From JAHFQJ01 sp046050125 (GTDB lineage: Bacteria; Pseudomonadota; Gammaproteobacteria; Burkholderiales; Burkholderiaceae): a DNA stretch of 11,826 bases. The notes beneath the pieces were generated by a model. The model saw nothing but the letters and a program-made list of their open reading frames with translations. It had not been told where the DNA came from and did no database searches. Each line of letters starts with the position of its first letter. The first letter of the stretch is position 1. This document shows, piece by piece, positions 1 to 6,331 of this stretch. The position numbers were made by a program, and so were the translations under genes. Location: contig JBJOQB010000109.1 of assembly GCA_046050125.1 (NCBI GenBank), positions 1 through 11,826 on the forward strand, given 5' to 3'.

Positions 1-870
1 TTTACAGACTACGGATTTAAAAAAATATTTGCAGAAGAATCATCAAAGCCATATTTATTAGATTTTTTAAACAGCATACTACCAGAGCATCATCAAGTTA
101 AAAGCTTTGAATATGGAAAAAATGAGCATTTAGGTTTTACAGAATTTGACCGCAAGGCAATCGTAGATATTAAATGCATAACCAACAAAGGCGAAACGAT
201 AATTATTGAATTGCAAAAAGCCAAGCAAAATTACTTTAAAGACCGAAGTATATACTATGCAAGTTTTCCAATTGTAGAACAAGCTAAAAAACGAGATTGG
301 AATTACCAATTACAAGCAGTGTATACAATTGGCATACTAGATTTTATATTCAATGATGATGATGATGATAAAAATACAGTAATACACACAGTACAACTAA
401 AAAATCAAGAAAATAAAGTATTTTATGATAAATTAACATTTATTTATCTAACTATGCCAAACTTTAATAAGCAAGAAGAAGAGTTAGAGACTAATCAAGA
501 TAAATGGCTGTACTTGTTTAAAAATATGGCAATGTGCGATGATATTCCACAAGTATTCCAGCATAATCCTGTATTTACAGATGTATTTGAAAAGTCCAAG
601 CTAATTAAGCTTTCGCATGCAGAACAAGAACAATATAGAGAATCATTAAAACATCATTTAGATTTATATAATACCTTTAATACCGCTAAAGAAGAAGCAG
701 AAAATATTGGATTTAATAAAGGATATGGAAAGGGTTTGGAGCAAGGATTAGAAAAAGGATTAGAACAAGGAAAACTAGACTCAGCTAAACTAATGCTAGC
801 TTCAGGCATGAGCAAAGAGAACATAAAACAAATACTACAATTAACCGAACAACAAATAAATACACTTTAA
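1..870 (+). CDS. Rpn family PD-(D/E)XK recombination-promoting nuclease (5' partial)
   Basis: The reading frame is open from the first base to a TAA at 868-870, giving 289 visible residues; the family N-terminus suggests only about 10-15 residues are missing. A shorter start (TTG at 211) would delete half the catalytic domain and is rejected. The start resembles the Rpn/PF12784 family (TDYGFKKIF, then LLDFLNSIL). The PD-(D/E)XK core is visible as D56 (IVDIK) and E70-x-Q72-K73 (IIELQKAK), followed by the typical FKDRSIYYAS. The C-terminal 50 residues carry a Gly-rich tetrapeptide repeat (GLEQ/GLEK, residues 245-256) and a terminal helix (ASGMSKENIKQIL). Family members are DNA endonucleases, once annotated as transposases, that raise RecA-independent recombination and are implicated in phage defence. 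A GAT x5 run gives DDDDD at residues 119-123. The family call is firm; the biological role here is inferred. Confidence 0.88.
   Translation, partial: FTDYGFKKIFAEESSKPYLLDFLNSILPEHHQVKSFEYGKNEHLGFTEFDRKAIVDIKCITNKGETIIIELQKAKQNYFKDRSIYYASFPIVEQAKKRDWNYQLQAVYTIGILDFIFNDDDDDKNTVIHTVQLKNQENKVFYDKLTFIYLTMPNFNKQEEELETNQDKWLYLFKNMAMCDDIPQVFQHNPVFTDVFEKSKLIKLSHAEQEQYRESLKHHLDLYNTFNTAKEEAENIGFNKGYGKGLEQGLEKGLEQGKLDSAKLMLASGMSKENIKQILQLTEQQINTL
733..768 (+). repeat. 12-bp in-frame tandem repeat in the Rpn C-terminus
   Basis: Three consecutive 12-bp units (733-744, 745-756, 757-768) encode Gly-Leu-Glu-Gln/Lys. Units two and three differ by a single base, and the first differs at wobble positions. Unit gain or loss would keep the frame and lengthen or shorten a helical C-terminal segment. 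Gly-rich repeats of this kind, varying in number between strains, are typical of Rpn proteins. Confidence 0.7.
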
Positions 871-886
871 TTTATACATAAACAAC

Positions 887-2509
887 ATGACTAAACAAGA
901 ACAACAAAACCAATTAGGCAAAACTTTATGGGCGATTGCTGACAAATTGCGTGGCTCAATGGACGCTGATGATTTTCGTGATTATATGCTATCTTTCTTA
1001 TTTTTACGTTATTTATCAGATAATTACGAGGCAGAAGCTAAAAAAGAATTAGGCTCAGAATATCCACAAGGATTAATGGAAGCTATAGATGTTACGCCAT
1101 TAAACAAATGGTATGAATTAAATTCTAAAGATATAGCAGATTTTGAAGACATGATGCGTCGTAGAATACATTATGTAATTAAGCCAGATTATTTGTGGGA
1201 TAACATTGTAAAGCTAGCTAAAACGCAAAATAGCGAGCTATTAAAAACTTTAAATGCTGGCTTTAAATATATTGAAGAAGAATCTTTTAAAAGTACTTTT
1301 AATGGGCTGTTCTCTGAAATTAATTTAGAATCGGATAAGTTAGGTAAAGATTATAAAAAGCGAAATGAAACACTTTGTAATGTAATCACAAAAATTGCTG
1401 AAGGTTTAGCAGATTTTTCAAAAGATGTGGATACTCTTGGCGATGCTTACGAGTACTTAATCGGGCAATTTGCCTCTGGTTCAGGTAAAAAGGCAGGAGA
1501 ATTTTATACTCCGCAACAAATTTCTACTATTTTATCCAATATAGTAATTCTTGACTGCCAAGAGCCGGCTCAAGGAAATAAAAAACATCTTAATAATGTT
1601 TTAGATTTTGCTTGTGGTTCAGGTTCACTACTTTTAAATGTGCGTAAACAACTAGGCGAGCATGGTATTGGTAAAATTTACGGACAAGAAAAAAATCCTA
1701 CAACGTATAACTTAGCCCGTATGAATATGTTACTACATGGCGTAAAAGATTCAGAATTTGAAATTTTTCATGGCGATACATTAACTAATGATTGGGAAAT
1801 TTTACAGGAACAAAACCCAGCTAAAAAGCTAAAATTTGATGCAATTGTTGCTAATCCTCCTTTTAGTTACCGTTGGGAACCAAGCGATAGTTTAGGCGAT
1901 GATGTACGTTTTAAAAATTATGGCTTAGCTCCAAAATCTGCTGCTGATTTTGCATTTTTATTGCATGGTTTTCATTATTTAAATGATGAGGGCAATGGCG
2001 GAACAATGGCAATTGTTTTACCTCATGGTGTTTTATTTCGTGGCGGTGCAGAGGATAGAATACGTCGCAAGCTATTAGATGATGGTAATATCGATACAGT
2101 GATTGGATTACCTGCAAATTTATTTTATTCAACAGGTATTCCTGTATGTATTTTAATCTTAAAAAAATGTAAAAAAGCTGATGATGTGTTATTTATCAAT
2201 GCAAGCGAATATTTTAATAAGGATAAAAGGCAAAACTCTCTATCTGAAGAACATATAAATAAAATTGTAGACACATATAAATACCGTACTGAACAAGAAC
2301 GCTATTCAAGGCGTGTTTCAATGCAAGAAATAGTAGAAAATGATTATAATTTGAATATTTCACGCTATATCAGTACAGCTCAAGCAGAGGAAATAATAGA
2401 TTTAAAAGCGGTAAATCAAAACCTAGTAGAAATTGAGGAAAAAATTAAGCTAGCACAAGATAAGCATAATGAATTTTTAAAAGAACTTGGTCTTTCATTA
2501 TTGCCATAA
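887..2509 (+). CDS. hsdM: Type I restriction-modification DNA methyltransferase subunit M
   Basis: This 540-residue protein is full length for HsdM and should transfer a methyl group from S-adenosylmethionine to N6 of adenine, normally as an M2S complex. The N-terminal HsdM domain is recognisable (GKTLWAIADKLRGSMDADDFRDYMLSFLFLRYLS in part, residues 11-44). The methyltransferase domain shows GEFYTP at 204-209, the SAM-binding motif I DFACGSGS at 240-247, and the catalytic motif IV NPPF at 323-326. The C-terminus is a charged helix (IEEKIKLAQDKHNEFLKEL) like the one that contacts HsdS. The ATG lies 16 nt after the Rpn stop with no good Shine-Dalgarno, so it is probably co-transcribed with it. 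No hsdS or hsdR follows: after 151 nt comes an opposite-strand acyltransferase. The methylase is intact in sequence, but its target specificity must come from a subunit encoded elsewhere. Confidence 0.95.
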   Translation: MTKQEQQNQLGKTLWAIADKLRGSMDADDFRDYMLSFLFLRYLSDNYEAEAKKELGSEYPQGLMEAIDVTPLNKWYELNSKDIADFEDMMRRRIHYVIKPDYLWDNIVKLAKTQNSELLKTLNAGFKYIEEESFKSTFNGLFSEINLESDKLGKDYKKRNETLCNVITKIAEGLADFSKDVDTLGDAYEYLIGQFASGSGKKAGEFYTPQQISTILSNIVILDCQEPAQGNKKHLNNVLDFACGSGSLLLNVRKQLGEHGIGKIYGQEKNPTTYNLARMNMLLHGVKDSEFEIFHGDTLTNDWEILQEQNPAKKLKFDAIVANPPFSYRWEPSDSLGDDVRFKNYGLAPKSAADFAFLLHGFHYLNDEGNGGTMAIVLPHGVLFRGGAEDRIRRKLLDDGNIDTVIGLPANLFYSTGIPVCILILKKCKKADDVLFINASEYFNKDKRQNSLSEEHINKIVDTYKYRTEQERYSRRVSMQEIVENDYNLNISRYISTAQAEEIIDLKAVNQNLVEIEEKIKLAQDKHNEFLKELGLSLLP

Positions 2510-2541
2510 AATTAAGAAAATCATAACTGTAATTTAGCATC

Positions 2542-2561
2542 ATTCCCGTGTAAACGGGAAT
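2542..2561. repeat. dRS3-like intergenic inverted repeat, copy 1
   Basis: The 20-bp element fits the Neisseria dRS3 pattern ATTCCC-N8-GGGAAT exactly. Its perfect 8-bp arms ATTCCCGT and ACGGGAAT flank a GTAA loop. A flanking TCATTC (2540-2545) is complementary to GAATGA (2584-2589), so the element may be part of a larger hairpin of about 50 bp. It follows the hsdM stop by 33 nt and is much more GC-rich than its surroundings. No T-tract follows, so it is not a standard terminator. The match to the pattern is seen directly; homology to the Neisseria element is inference. Confidence 0.65.
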
Positions 2562-2659
2562 CCAAAATTATGTTTCTACAGAAGAATGACATTAAACAGC
2601 TTATATCTATCTGTTTTAAAACTATTATTTTTTGATATGGAAGATTTTTTTACAACTTA

Positions 2660-3724
2660 TTATATAAATATATTATTTAGTATAAGCTTAAAATATTTGC
2701 TACAATATTTTTCTACAAAAATACTTACTAAGTAAGATAGTATTAAAATAAAAAATATTGTAAACCAAAATATTAAGTGAGAATTCATTTTTTTATATAC
2801 ATTATTAAAAATGACAAATCCAATATTTTGATTTAAAAGATATATAGGATAACTAAGTGAACCTAATAATAAAAAATTACTATTCTTAAAAATCCATGTT
2901 TTCTTTAAAGCAATTAACATCATGGCAATAAAAAATACCGTAATTATACTTCCTGCAATGTAATAATTTATACCTGTTTTATAATGGTTTTCAAACCAAG
3001 ATACTTTATCTAATAAATTACTTAATGAAAGTAACCAACAAAAAATAATAATAATAAATCTGTTAAAAGACAATCCTTTTGACCAAATTAAAAAATATGT
3101 CATTCCAGCAATAAAAAAAGGTGCATATTCAATAATTAATAATTGATATATTCTATAAAGAAGCATATTTGAATTAAAAATAAATGGTAAAAATGAATTT
3201 ATATTTAAAATAATACAAATAATTAGCCATGCTGTTATAATTTTTTCTACTCTTCTAATTTGATTAAGCACTAAAATAATACCAATCATAATATAAAATT
3301 GCATTTCTATTAGCAATGTCCAATAAGATACATCTATATAATCTACACCTAGCAAACGGCTAAACATTGTTAGATTAATAATATATTGATAAAAACTCGC
3401 AAAATAAAATGGTTTACCAAAAATAATTATAAATAAAAATGTAATAGTACAACATATCCAAAAAGTTGGATAAAGCCTAACAATTCTTGAAATAATAAAA
3501 TTTTTAATGTTATTATTTGAAACAGTTAGCAATATTACAAATCCACTAATCATAAAGAATAGTTCTACGCCTAAACGACCATATTTTGAAATACTTGATA
3601 ACAAGTCATAAGGCATAATTGTTGTATTTGTCGCATAACCTCCAAAGGCTAAATGAAAAAATACTACTGATATAGCAGCTATAAATCTCAAAAGGTCTAT
3701 TTCATTTATTTTATTGACTCGCAT
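2660..3724 (-). CDS. Membrane acyltransferase 3 family protein (OafA/YrhL-like)
   Basis: A 354-residue, strongly hydrophobic protein with about ten predicted membrane segments, the usual size for an acyltransferase-3 domain without an added SGNH domain. Family hallmarks are visible: LLRFIAAISVVFFHL near the N-terminus with the conserved H24, the R50-LGVELFFMISGF segment, R80/R83 in SRIVRLYPTFW, and W135-T with E140 and FY in SYWTLLIEMQFY. Members move acyl groups, often acetyl, across the inner membrane onto O-antigen, exopolysaccharide or other glycans. The substrate cannot be told from the sequence, and no other glycan genes are adjacent. The gene is even richer in A/T than its neighbours (many ATA and AAT codons) and stands alone on the minus strand next to an inverted repeat, which would fit horizontal acquisition. 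It converges on hsdM. Confidence 0.9.
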   Translation of the reverse strand: MRVNKINEIDLLRFIAAISVVFFHLAFGGYATNTTIMPYDLLSSISKYGRLGVELFFMISGFVILLTVSNNNIKNFIISRIVRLYPTFWICCTITFLFIIIFGKPFYFASFYQYIINLTMFSRLLGVDYIDVSYWTLLIEMQFYIMIGIILVLNQIRRVEKIITAWLIICIILNINSFLPFIFNSNMLLYRIYQLLIIEYAPFFIAGMTYFLIWSKGLSFNRFIIIIFCWLLSLSNLLDKVSWFENHYKTGINYYIAGSIITVFFIAMMLIALKKTWIFKNSNFLLLGSLSYPIYLLNQNIGFVIFNNVYKKMNSHLIFWFTIFFILILSYLVSIFVEKYCSKYFKLILNNIFI

Positions 3725-3754
3725 ATTACATAAATGTAACTATAAATATAATAA

Positions 3755-3784
3755 ATTATATGAAAGATTTAGTCATAAATACAA
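3755..3784 (-). promoter_or_regulatory. Candidate sigma70 promoter for the acyltransferase
   Basis: On the minus strand a -35-like TTGTAT (3779-3784) is separated by 18 nt from a perfect -10 TATAAT (3755-3760), giving a leader of about 25 nt before the ATG at 3724. The -35 matches only three of six consensus bases and the region is AT-rich, so a chance match is possible. Confidence 0.35.
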
Positions 3785-3843
3785 TGATACATACTATTAG
3801 TTGTAAAAATCAAAATTTATGTTAAATATATACATAAAATGTC

Positions 3844-3882
3844 AAAGTGCTAAAAAAAGTCTTTATTGTATATTAGCACTTT
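3844..3882 (-). terminator. Candidate terminator of the MBL-fold hydrolase gene
   Basis: A perfect 10-bp inverted repeat (AAAGTGCTAA at 3844-3853 with TTAGCACTTT at 3873-3882) with a 19-nt loop begins 12 nt past the stop codon of the upstream minus-strand gene. The tract after the stem on the minus strand (GACATTTTA) is only moderately T-rich. The plus-strand side has a better T run (CTTTTTCTT), but no plus-strand gene needs ending there. Confidence 0.5.
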
Positions 3883-3893
3883 TTCTTAATATA

Positions 3894-4913
3894 CTATTTC
3901 CCTAATGTCGCTAATGCATTATTTACATAAGGAATTGGTATCCATTGGTAACCCTTCCCGCTATCCTTAGCTAAATGTCCAACCCCAGGGAAAGGCATAT
4001 GTGAAACGGCAACTAAATAACCTTTAGAGGCAGCATCTGCAAATGCTTTTTGCCTTTGAATTTCTGCTTGTTTTGCATCAGAATCAAATTTGATAGTTAC
4101 AGTAGGGTCTACAAATTGCACTTGTGGAATATGTACTATATCTCCCCAAAACACCAATTTTTTGCCTTTGCTTTCTATTTCATAAAAAGTATGCCCAGCC
4201 GTATGCCCATGTGATTGAATAGCCAGCATGCCATCAAATAATTTAACAGGTTTAGCATCTTCTCCTGTAAATTGTTTTACTTTATCTGATTTAATATATG
4301 GGGTTATTACATCAATTGCATCTTTAAAAAACTTTTTACCTTGTTCAGGTGCTTTTGCATATAAATCTTGATTGAGCCAATAATCAACTTCTTTTTTATT
4401 TAAATGTAGAGTTGCATTTGGATATGTAAATTTACCGTCAGTAATTAAGCCACCGATATGGTCGCCATGAAAATGTGTAACAACTATATCTGTAACTTGT
4501 TCAGGTGTGTAACCAGCATTTTTAAGTGATATAGATAATTTATTTAAATTTGCACCAAATAATCCGCCTGTGCCTGTATCAACTAGAATTACTTTATCTT
4601 TTAAGGAAATAATATAGGCATTTACAGATGTATCAACTGTTGATGATTCTACATATGCATTTTTGAGTAATTTATCAACTTTATGTTCATGTACATTTGT
4701 TAGTAACGATTTATCTAATCCAATACTACCGTCAGATAAAGCAGTAATTTTAGCATCTCCTAACTGAAAATGATAAAATCCTGCTTGTACTTTGGTCATG
4801 ATTTGTGGTTGTTCCTTTTCAGATTCCGATGAATGAGCAAATGCAATACCTGAAAATAAACATGATGAGGCAATAAAAACACTAGCTAGTTTGCCTGTTA
4901 ATTTTTTATTCAT
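3894..4913 (-). CDS. Exported MBL-fold metallo-hydrolase, methyl parathion hydrolase-like
   Basis: A 339-residue protein with a Sec signal peptide (Lys-rich start, hydrophobic stretch, likely cleavage after AFA at 26), so it acts in the periplasm or outside. All metal ligands of a dinuclear metallo-beta-lactamase-fold hydrolase are present: H147-x-H149-x-D151-H152 (THFHGDHIGG), H237 (GHTAGH), D258 (FWGDIVH) and H305 (VSHMPFPG). The order and spacing, plus FQLGDAKITALSDG and VDTGTGGLFG upstream, match methyl parathion hydrolase and related lactonase/esterase enzymes better than true beta-lactamases. The natural substrate is unknown; a lactone or ester is the reasonable inference. An AAGG (4925-4928 on the minus strand) 11 nt before the ATG may serve as ribosome binding site. 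It lies 225 nt downstream of the iron-binding protein gene with a terminator-like hairpin between, so it is probably transcribed separately. Confidence 0.9.
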   Translation of the reverse strand: MNKKLTGKLASVFIASSCLFSGIAFAHSSESEKEQPQIMTKVQAGFYHFQLGDAKITALSDGSIGLDKSLLTNVHEHKVDKLLKNAYVESSTVDTSVNAYIISLKDKVILVDTGTGGLFGANLNKLSISLKNAGYTPEQVTDIVVTHFHGDHIGGLITDGKFTYPNATLHLNKKEVDYWLNQDLYAKAPEQGKKFFKDAIDVITPYIKSDKVKQFTGEDAKPVKLFDGMLAIQSHGHTAGHTFYEIESKGKKLVFWGDIVHIPQVQFVDPTVTIKFDSDAKQAEIQRQKAFADAASKGYLVAVSHMPFPGVGHLAKDSGKGYQWIPIPYVNNALATLGK

Positions 4914-4954
4914 AAATATATATACCTTATTTTTACTTACTTTATAGTCAAAAT

Positions 4955-4960
4955 ATTATA
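4955..4960 (-). promoter_or_regulatory. Possible -10 element for the MBL-fold hydrolase gene
   Basis: A perfect TATAAT on the minus strand, 42 nt before the start codon. I find no convincing -35 at 16-18 nt upstream, so this is a weak call in AT-rich DNA. Confidence 0.25.
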
Positions 4961-5058
4961 TACATAGATTTATAAATCAGGCTTAGTTATACTAAAAATA
5001 TGGTTTTACAGATAGATAATATATATAGTTATTTTATGTAACTTACTTATAATGGCGT

Positions 5059-5080
5059 CATACCTGCGAAGGCAGGTATG
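5059..5080. repeat. dRS3-like intergenic inverted repeat, copy 2
   Basis: Perfect 9-bp arms CATACCTGC and GCAGGTATG enclose a GAAG loop, and the element is GC-rich against its surroundings. The inner 20 bp (5060-5079) line up with the element at 2542-2561. Arm positions 3 and 6 differ, and both changes are compensated in the opposite arm. Both copies follow a C in a TCAT context. It lies past the terminator-like hairpin of the iron-binding protein gene and has no T-tract of its own. Confidence 0.6.
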
Positions 5081-5124
5081 CAAAACTAAAACCAATAAAG
5101 AATAATTGTACATATCCTTTATTG
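5081..5124 (-). terminator. Candidate terminator of the iron-binding protein gene
   Basis: On the minus strand, 14 nt after the stop codon, CAATAAAG and CTTTATTG (5117-5124 with 5093-5100) form an 8-bp stem with a 16-nt loop. It is followed by GTTTTAGTTTTG, a T-rich release tract. The stem is AT-rich and so not strong. Confidence 0.45.
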
Positions 5125-5138
5125 ATTGTTTATTAATC

Positions 5139-6194
5139 TTATTTATACCCAACTTTATCTAAAATCTTCTGTGCTTTAACTTGGTTCATACCAATTGCAT
5201 AAACATTAACTGTTTGCTGTTTGAAATTACCTAAACTTTTTAAAGCTGTATTGTTTACAATAACGCCTTTAACAACTGGCCATTCATTATTACCATCAGC
5301 AAAGTATTTTTGTGCAGAATCACTAGCTAAGTACTCTAAAAATTTAACTGCATTTTCTTTATGTGGGGCATACTTAGCAACACCACCGCCTGCAACGTTG
5401 ATATGTGTGCCATTATTTGCTTGATTTGGCCATAATAAAGTTGTTTTTGCTACTATATCTTTATCTTCTTGTTTTGGAGATAACATTAAACGTGCATAGT
5501 AGTAAGAATTTGTTAATGCAACAGCACATTCTCCGCTAGCTACAGATTTAATTTGGTCAGTATCGCCACCTTTAGATGGTTTAGCTAAATTATTAACCAT
5601 ACCTTGAGCCCATGCTGTAGCACCTGCCTCGCCTTTTTCTTCAATAATACTGCTTAATAAAGACATCATGTAAGGGTGTGAACCAGAACGAGTGCAAACT
5701 TTACCTTTATTTTGTGCTTCAGCTAATTTATCGTATGTATCAACATCAGTTGATTTAACTAAATTTTTGTTATATACAATAACTCTAGCTCTAGTAGAGA
5801 AACCATACCACTTACTACCTTCCCCATTATCTTTACCACGTAAATTTTGTGGAATTTTACCATCTAAAACTTTAGATTTAATTGGTTGGAATAAATCATT
5901 TGTTTCAGCCTTCCATAGTCTGCTTGCATCAGTCATTAAAACTACATCAGCTTGGCTATTTTGACCTTCACTTTTTAATCTTTCTAGTAAACCATTGTCA
6001 TCAGTATCTAAACGATTAATTTTAATGCCTGTTAATTTAGTAAAGTCAGTATATAATTTTTCATCTGTTTGATAATGACGAGAAGAATATAAATTTAAAA
6101 CTTGTTCTTGATTTTCTGTTTGTGCATTTACATTAAACACACTTGCACATGCTAAAGCTAATGTGCTGATTACTACTCTTTTAGAATACTTCAT
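5139..6194 (-). CDS. Periplasmic Fe(3+) ABC transporter substrate-binding protein (FbpA/FutA-like)
   Basis: A 351-residue secreted protein with a signal peptide (MKYSKRVV then a hydrophobic core, cleavage probably after VNA at 24). It has the two-lobed ferric-binding fold of the FbpA/FutA/AfuA group: LNLYSSRHYQTDEKLYTDF at the start of the mature protein, ADVVLMTDASRLW, WYGFSTRARVIVYNK, and the tyrosine cluster NSYYYARL that coordinates ferric iron. Two cysteines (VCTRSGSHPY and GECAVAL) sit where related proteins can form a disulfide. It would deliver iron to an inner-membrane permease and ATPase, but neither fbpB nor fbpC is in the window, so the transporter is encoded elsewhere. A Fur box lies in its promoter, which independently supports an iron role. 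FbpA-like versus FutA-like naming is uncertain, so no symbol is given. Confidence 0.92.
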   Translation of the reverse strand: MKYSKRVVISTLALACASVFNVNAQTENQEQVLNLYSSRHYQTDEKLYTDFTKLTGIKINRLDTDDNGLLERLKSEGQNSQADVVLMTDASRLWKAETNDLFQPIKSKVLDGKIPQNLRGKDNGEGSKWYGFSTRARVIVYNKNLVKSTDVDTYDKLAEAQNKGKVCTRSGSHPYMMSLLSSIIEEKGEAGATAWAQGMVNNLAKPSKGGDTDQIKSVASGECAVALTNSYYYARLMLSPKQEDKDIVAKTTLLWPNQANNGTHINVAGGGVAKYAPHKENAVKFLEYLASDSAQKYFADGNNEWPVVKGVIVNNTALKSLGNFKQQTVNVYAIGMNQVKAQKILDKVGYK

Positions 6195-6224
6195 GTTGAT
6201 ATGATAAAGTTAGAAAGTGAAAAT

Positions 6225-6253
6225 ATTATAAATGATAATTATTTGCATTACAA
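6225..6253 (-). promoter_or_regulatory. Promoter of the iron-binding protein gene
   Basis: On the minus strand a -35 TTGTAA (6248-6253, four of six consensus bases) and a perfect -10 TATAAT (6225-6230) are separated by exactly 17 nt. The predicted transcript would start near 6218, giving a leader of about 24 nt before the ATG at 6194. The spacer is occupied by a Fur box. Confidence 0.65.
6233..6247. promoter_or_regulatory. Fur box (7-1-7 palindrome)
   Basis: The 15-mer TGATAATTATTTGCA matches the 7-1-7 Fur consensus TGATAAT-N-ATTATCA at 12 of 14 defined positions. It fills the spacer between the -35 and -10 elements of the iron-binding protein promoter, the classic place for repression by iron-loaded Fur. 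It is also 84 nt upstream of the divergent hemA start. Confidence 0.7.
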
Positions 6254-6295
6254 TATATTTTATAAAATTTTCTAGAAAAAAAAATTACATTTAGA

Positions 6296-6301
6296 TATAA
6301 T
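6296..6301 (+). promoter_or_regulatory. Possible -10 element for hemA
   Basis: A perfect TATAAT lies 30 nt before the hemA start codon. There is no recognisable -35 at the proper distance and the surrounding DNA is nearly all A/T, so the call is tentative. Confidence 0.3.
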
Positions 6302-6331
6302 ATACATATATAACCACTCCGCTTAATCTTC

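Noticed and set aside
355..369. GAT x5 run as a possible phase-variation tract
   Set aside because: Trinucleotide changes would stay in frame and only vary an aspartate stretch in a loop, so there is no on/off switching.
1..870. Annotating the first gene as a transposase with associated insertion sequence ends
   Set aside because: The family was historically called a transposase, but no terminal inverted repeats or target duplications are visible here and the domain is a PD-(D/E)XK nuclease.
1911..2132. Minus-strand open frame of 73 codons inside hsdM
   Set aside because: The His/Gln-rich translation is an antisense shadow of the methyltransferase domain.
2510..2659. Search for an hsdS remnant after hsdM
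   Set aside because: All frames are broken by frequent stops and show no target-recognition-domain sequence; only the inverted repeat is visible.
5692..5964. Plus-strand open frame of 90 codons inside the iron-binding protein gene
   Set aside because: It is antisense to a gene with clear family motifs and only reflects the codon bias of the true strand.
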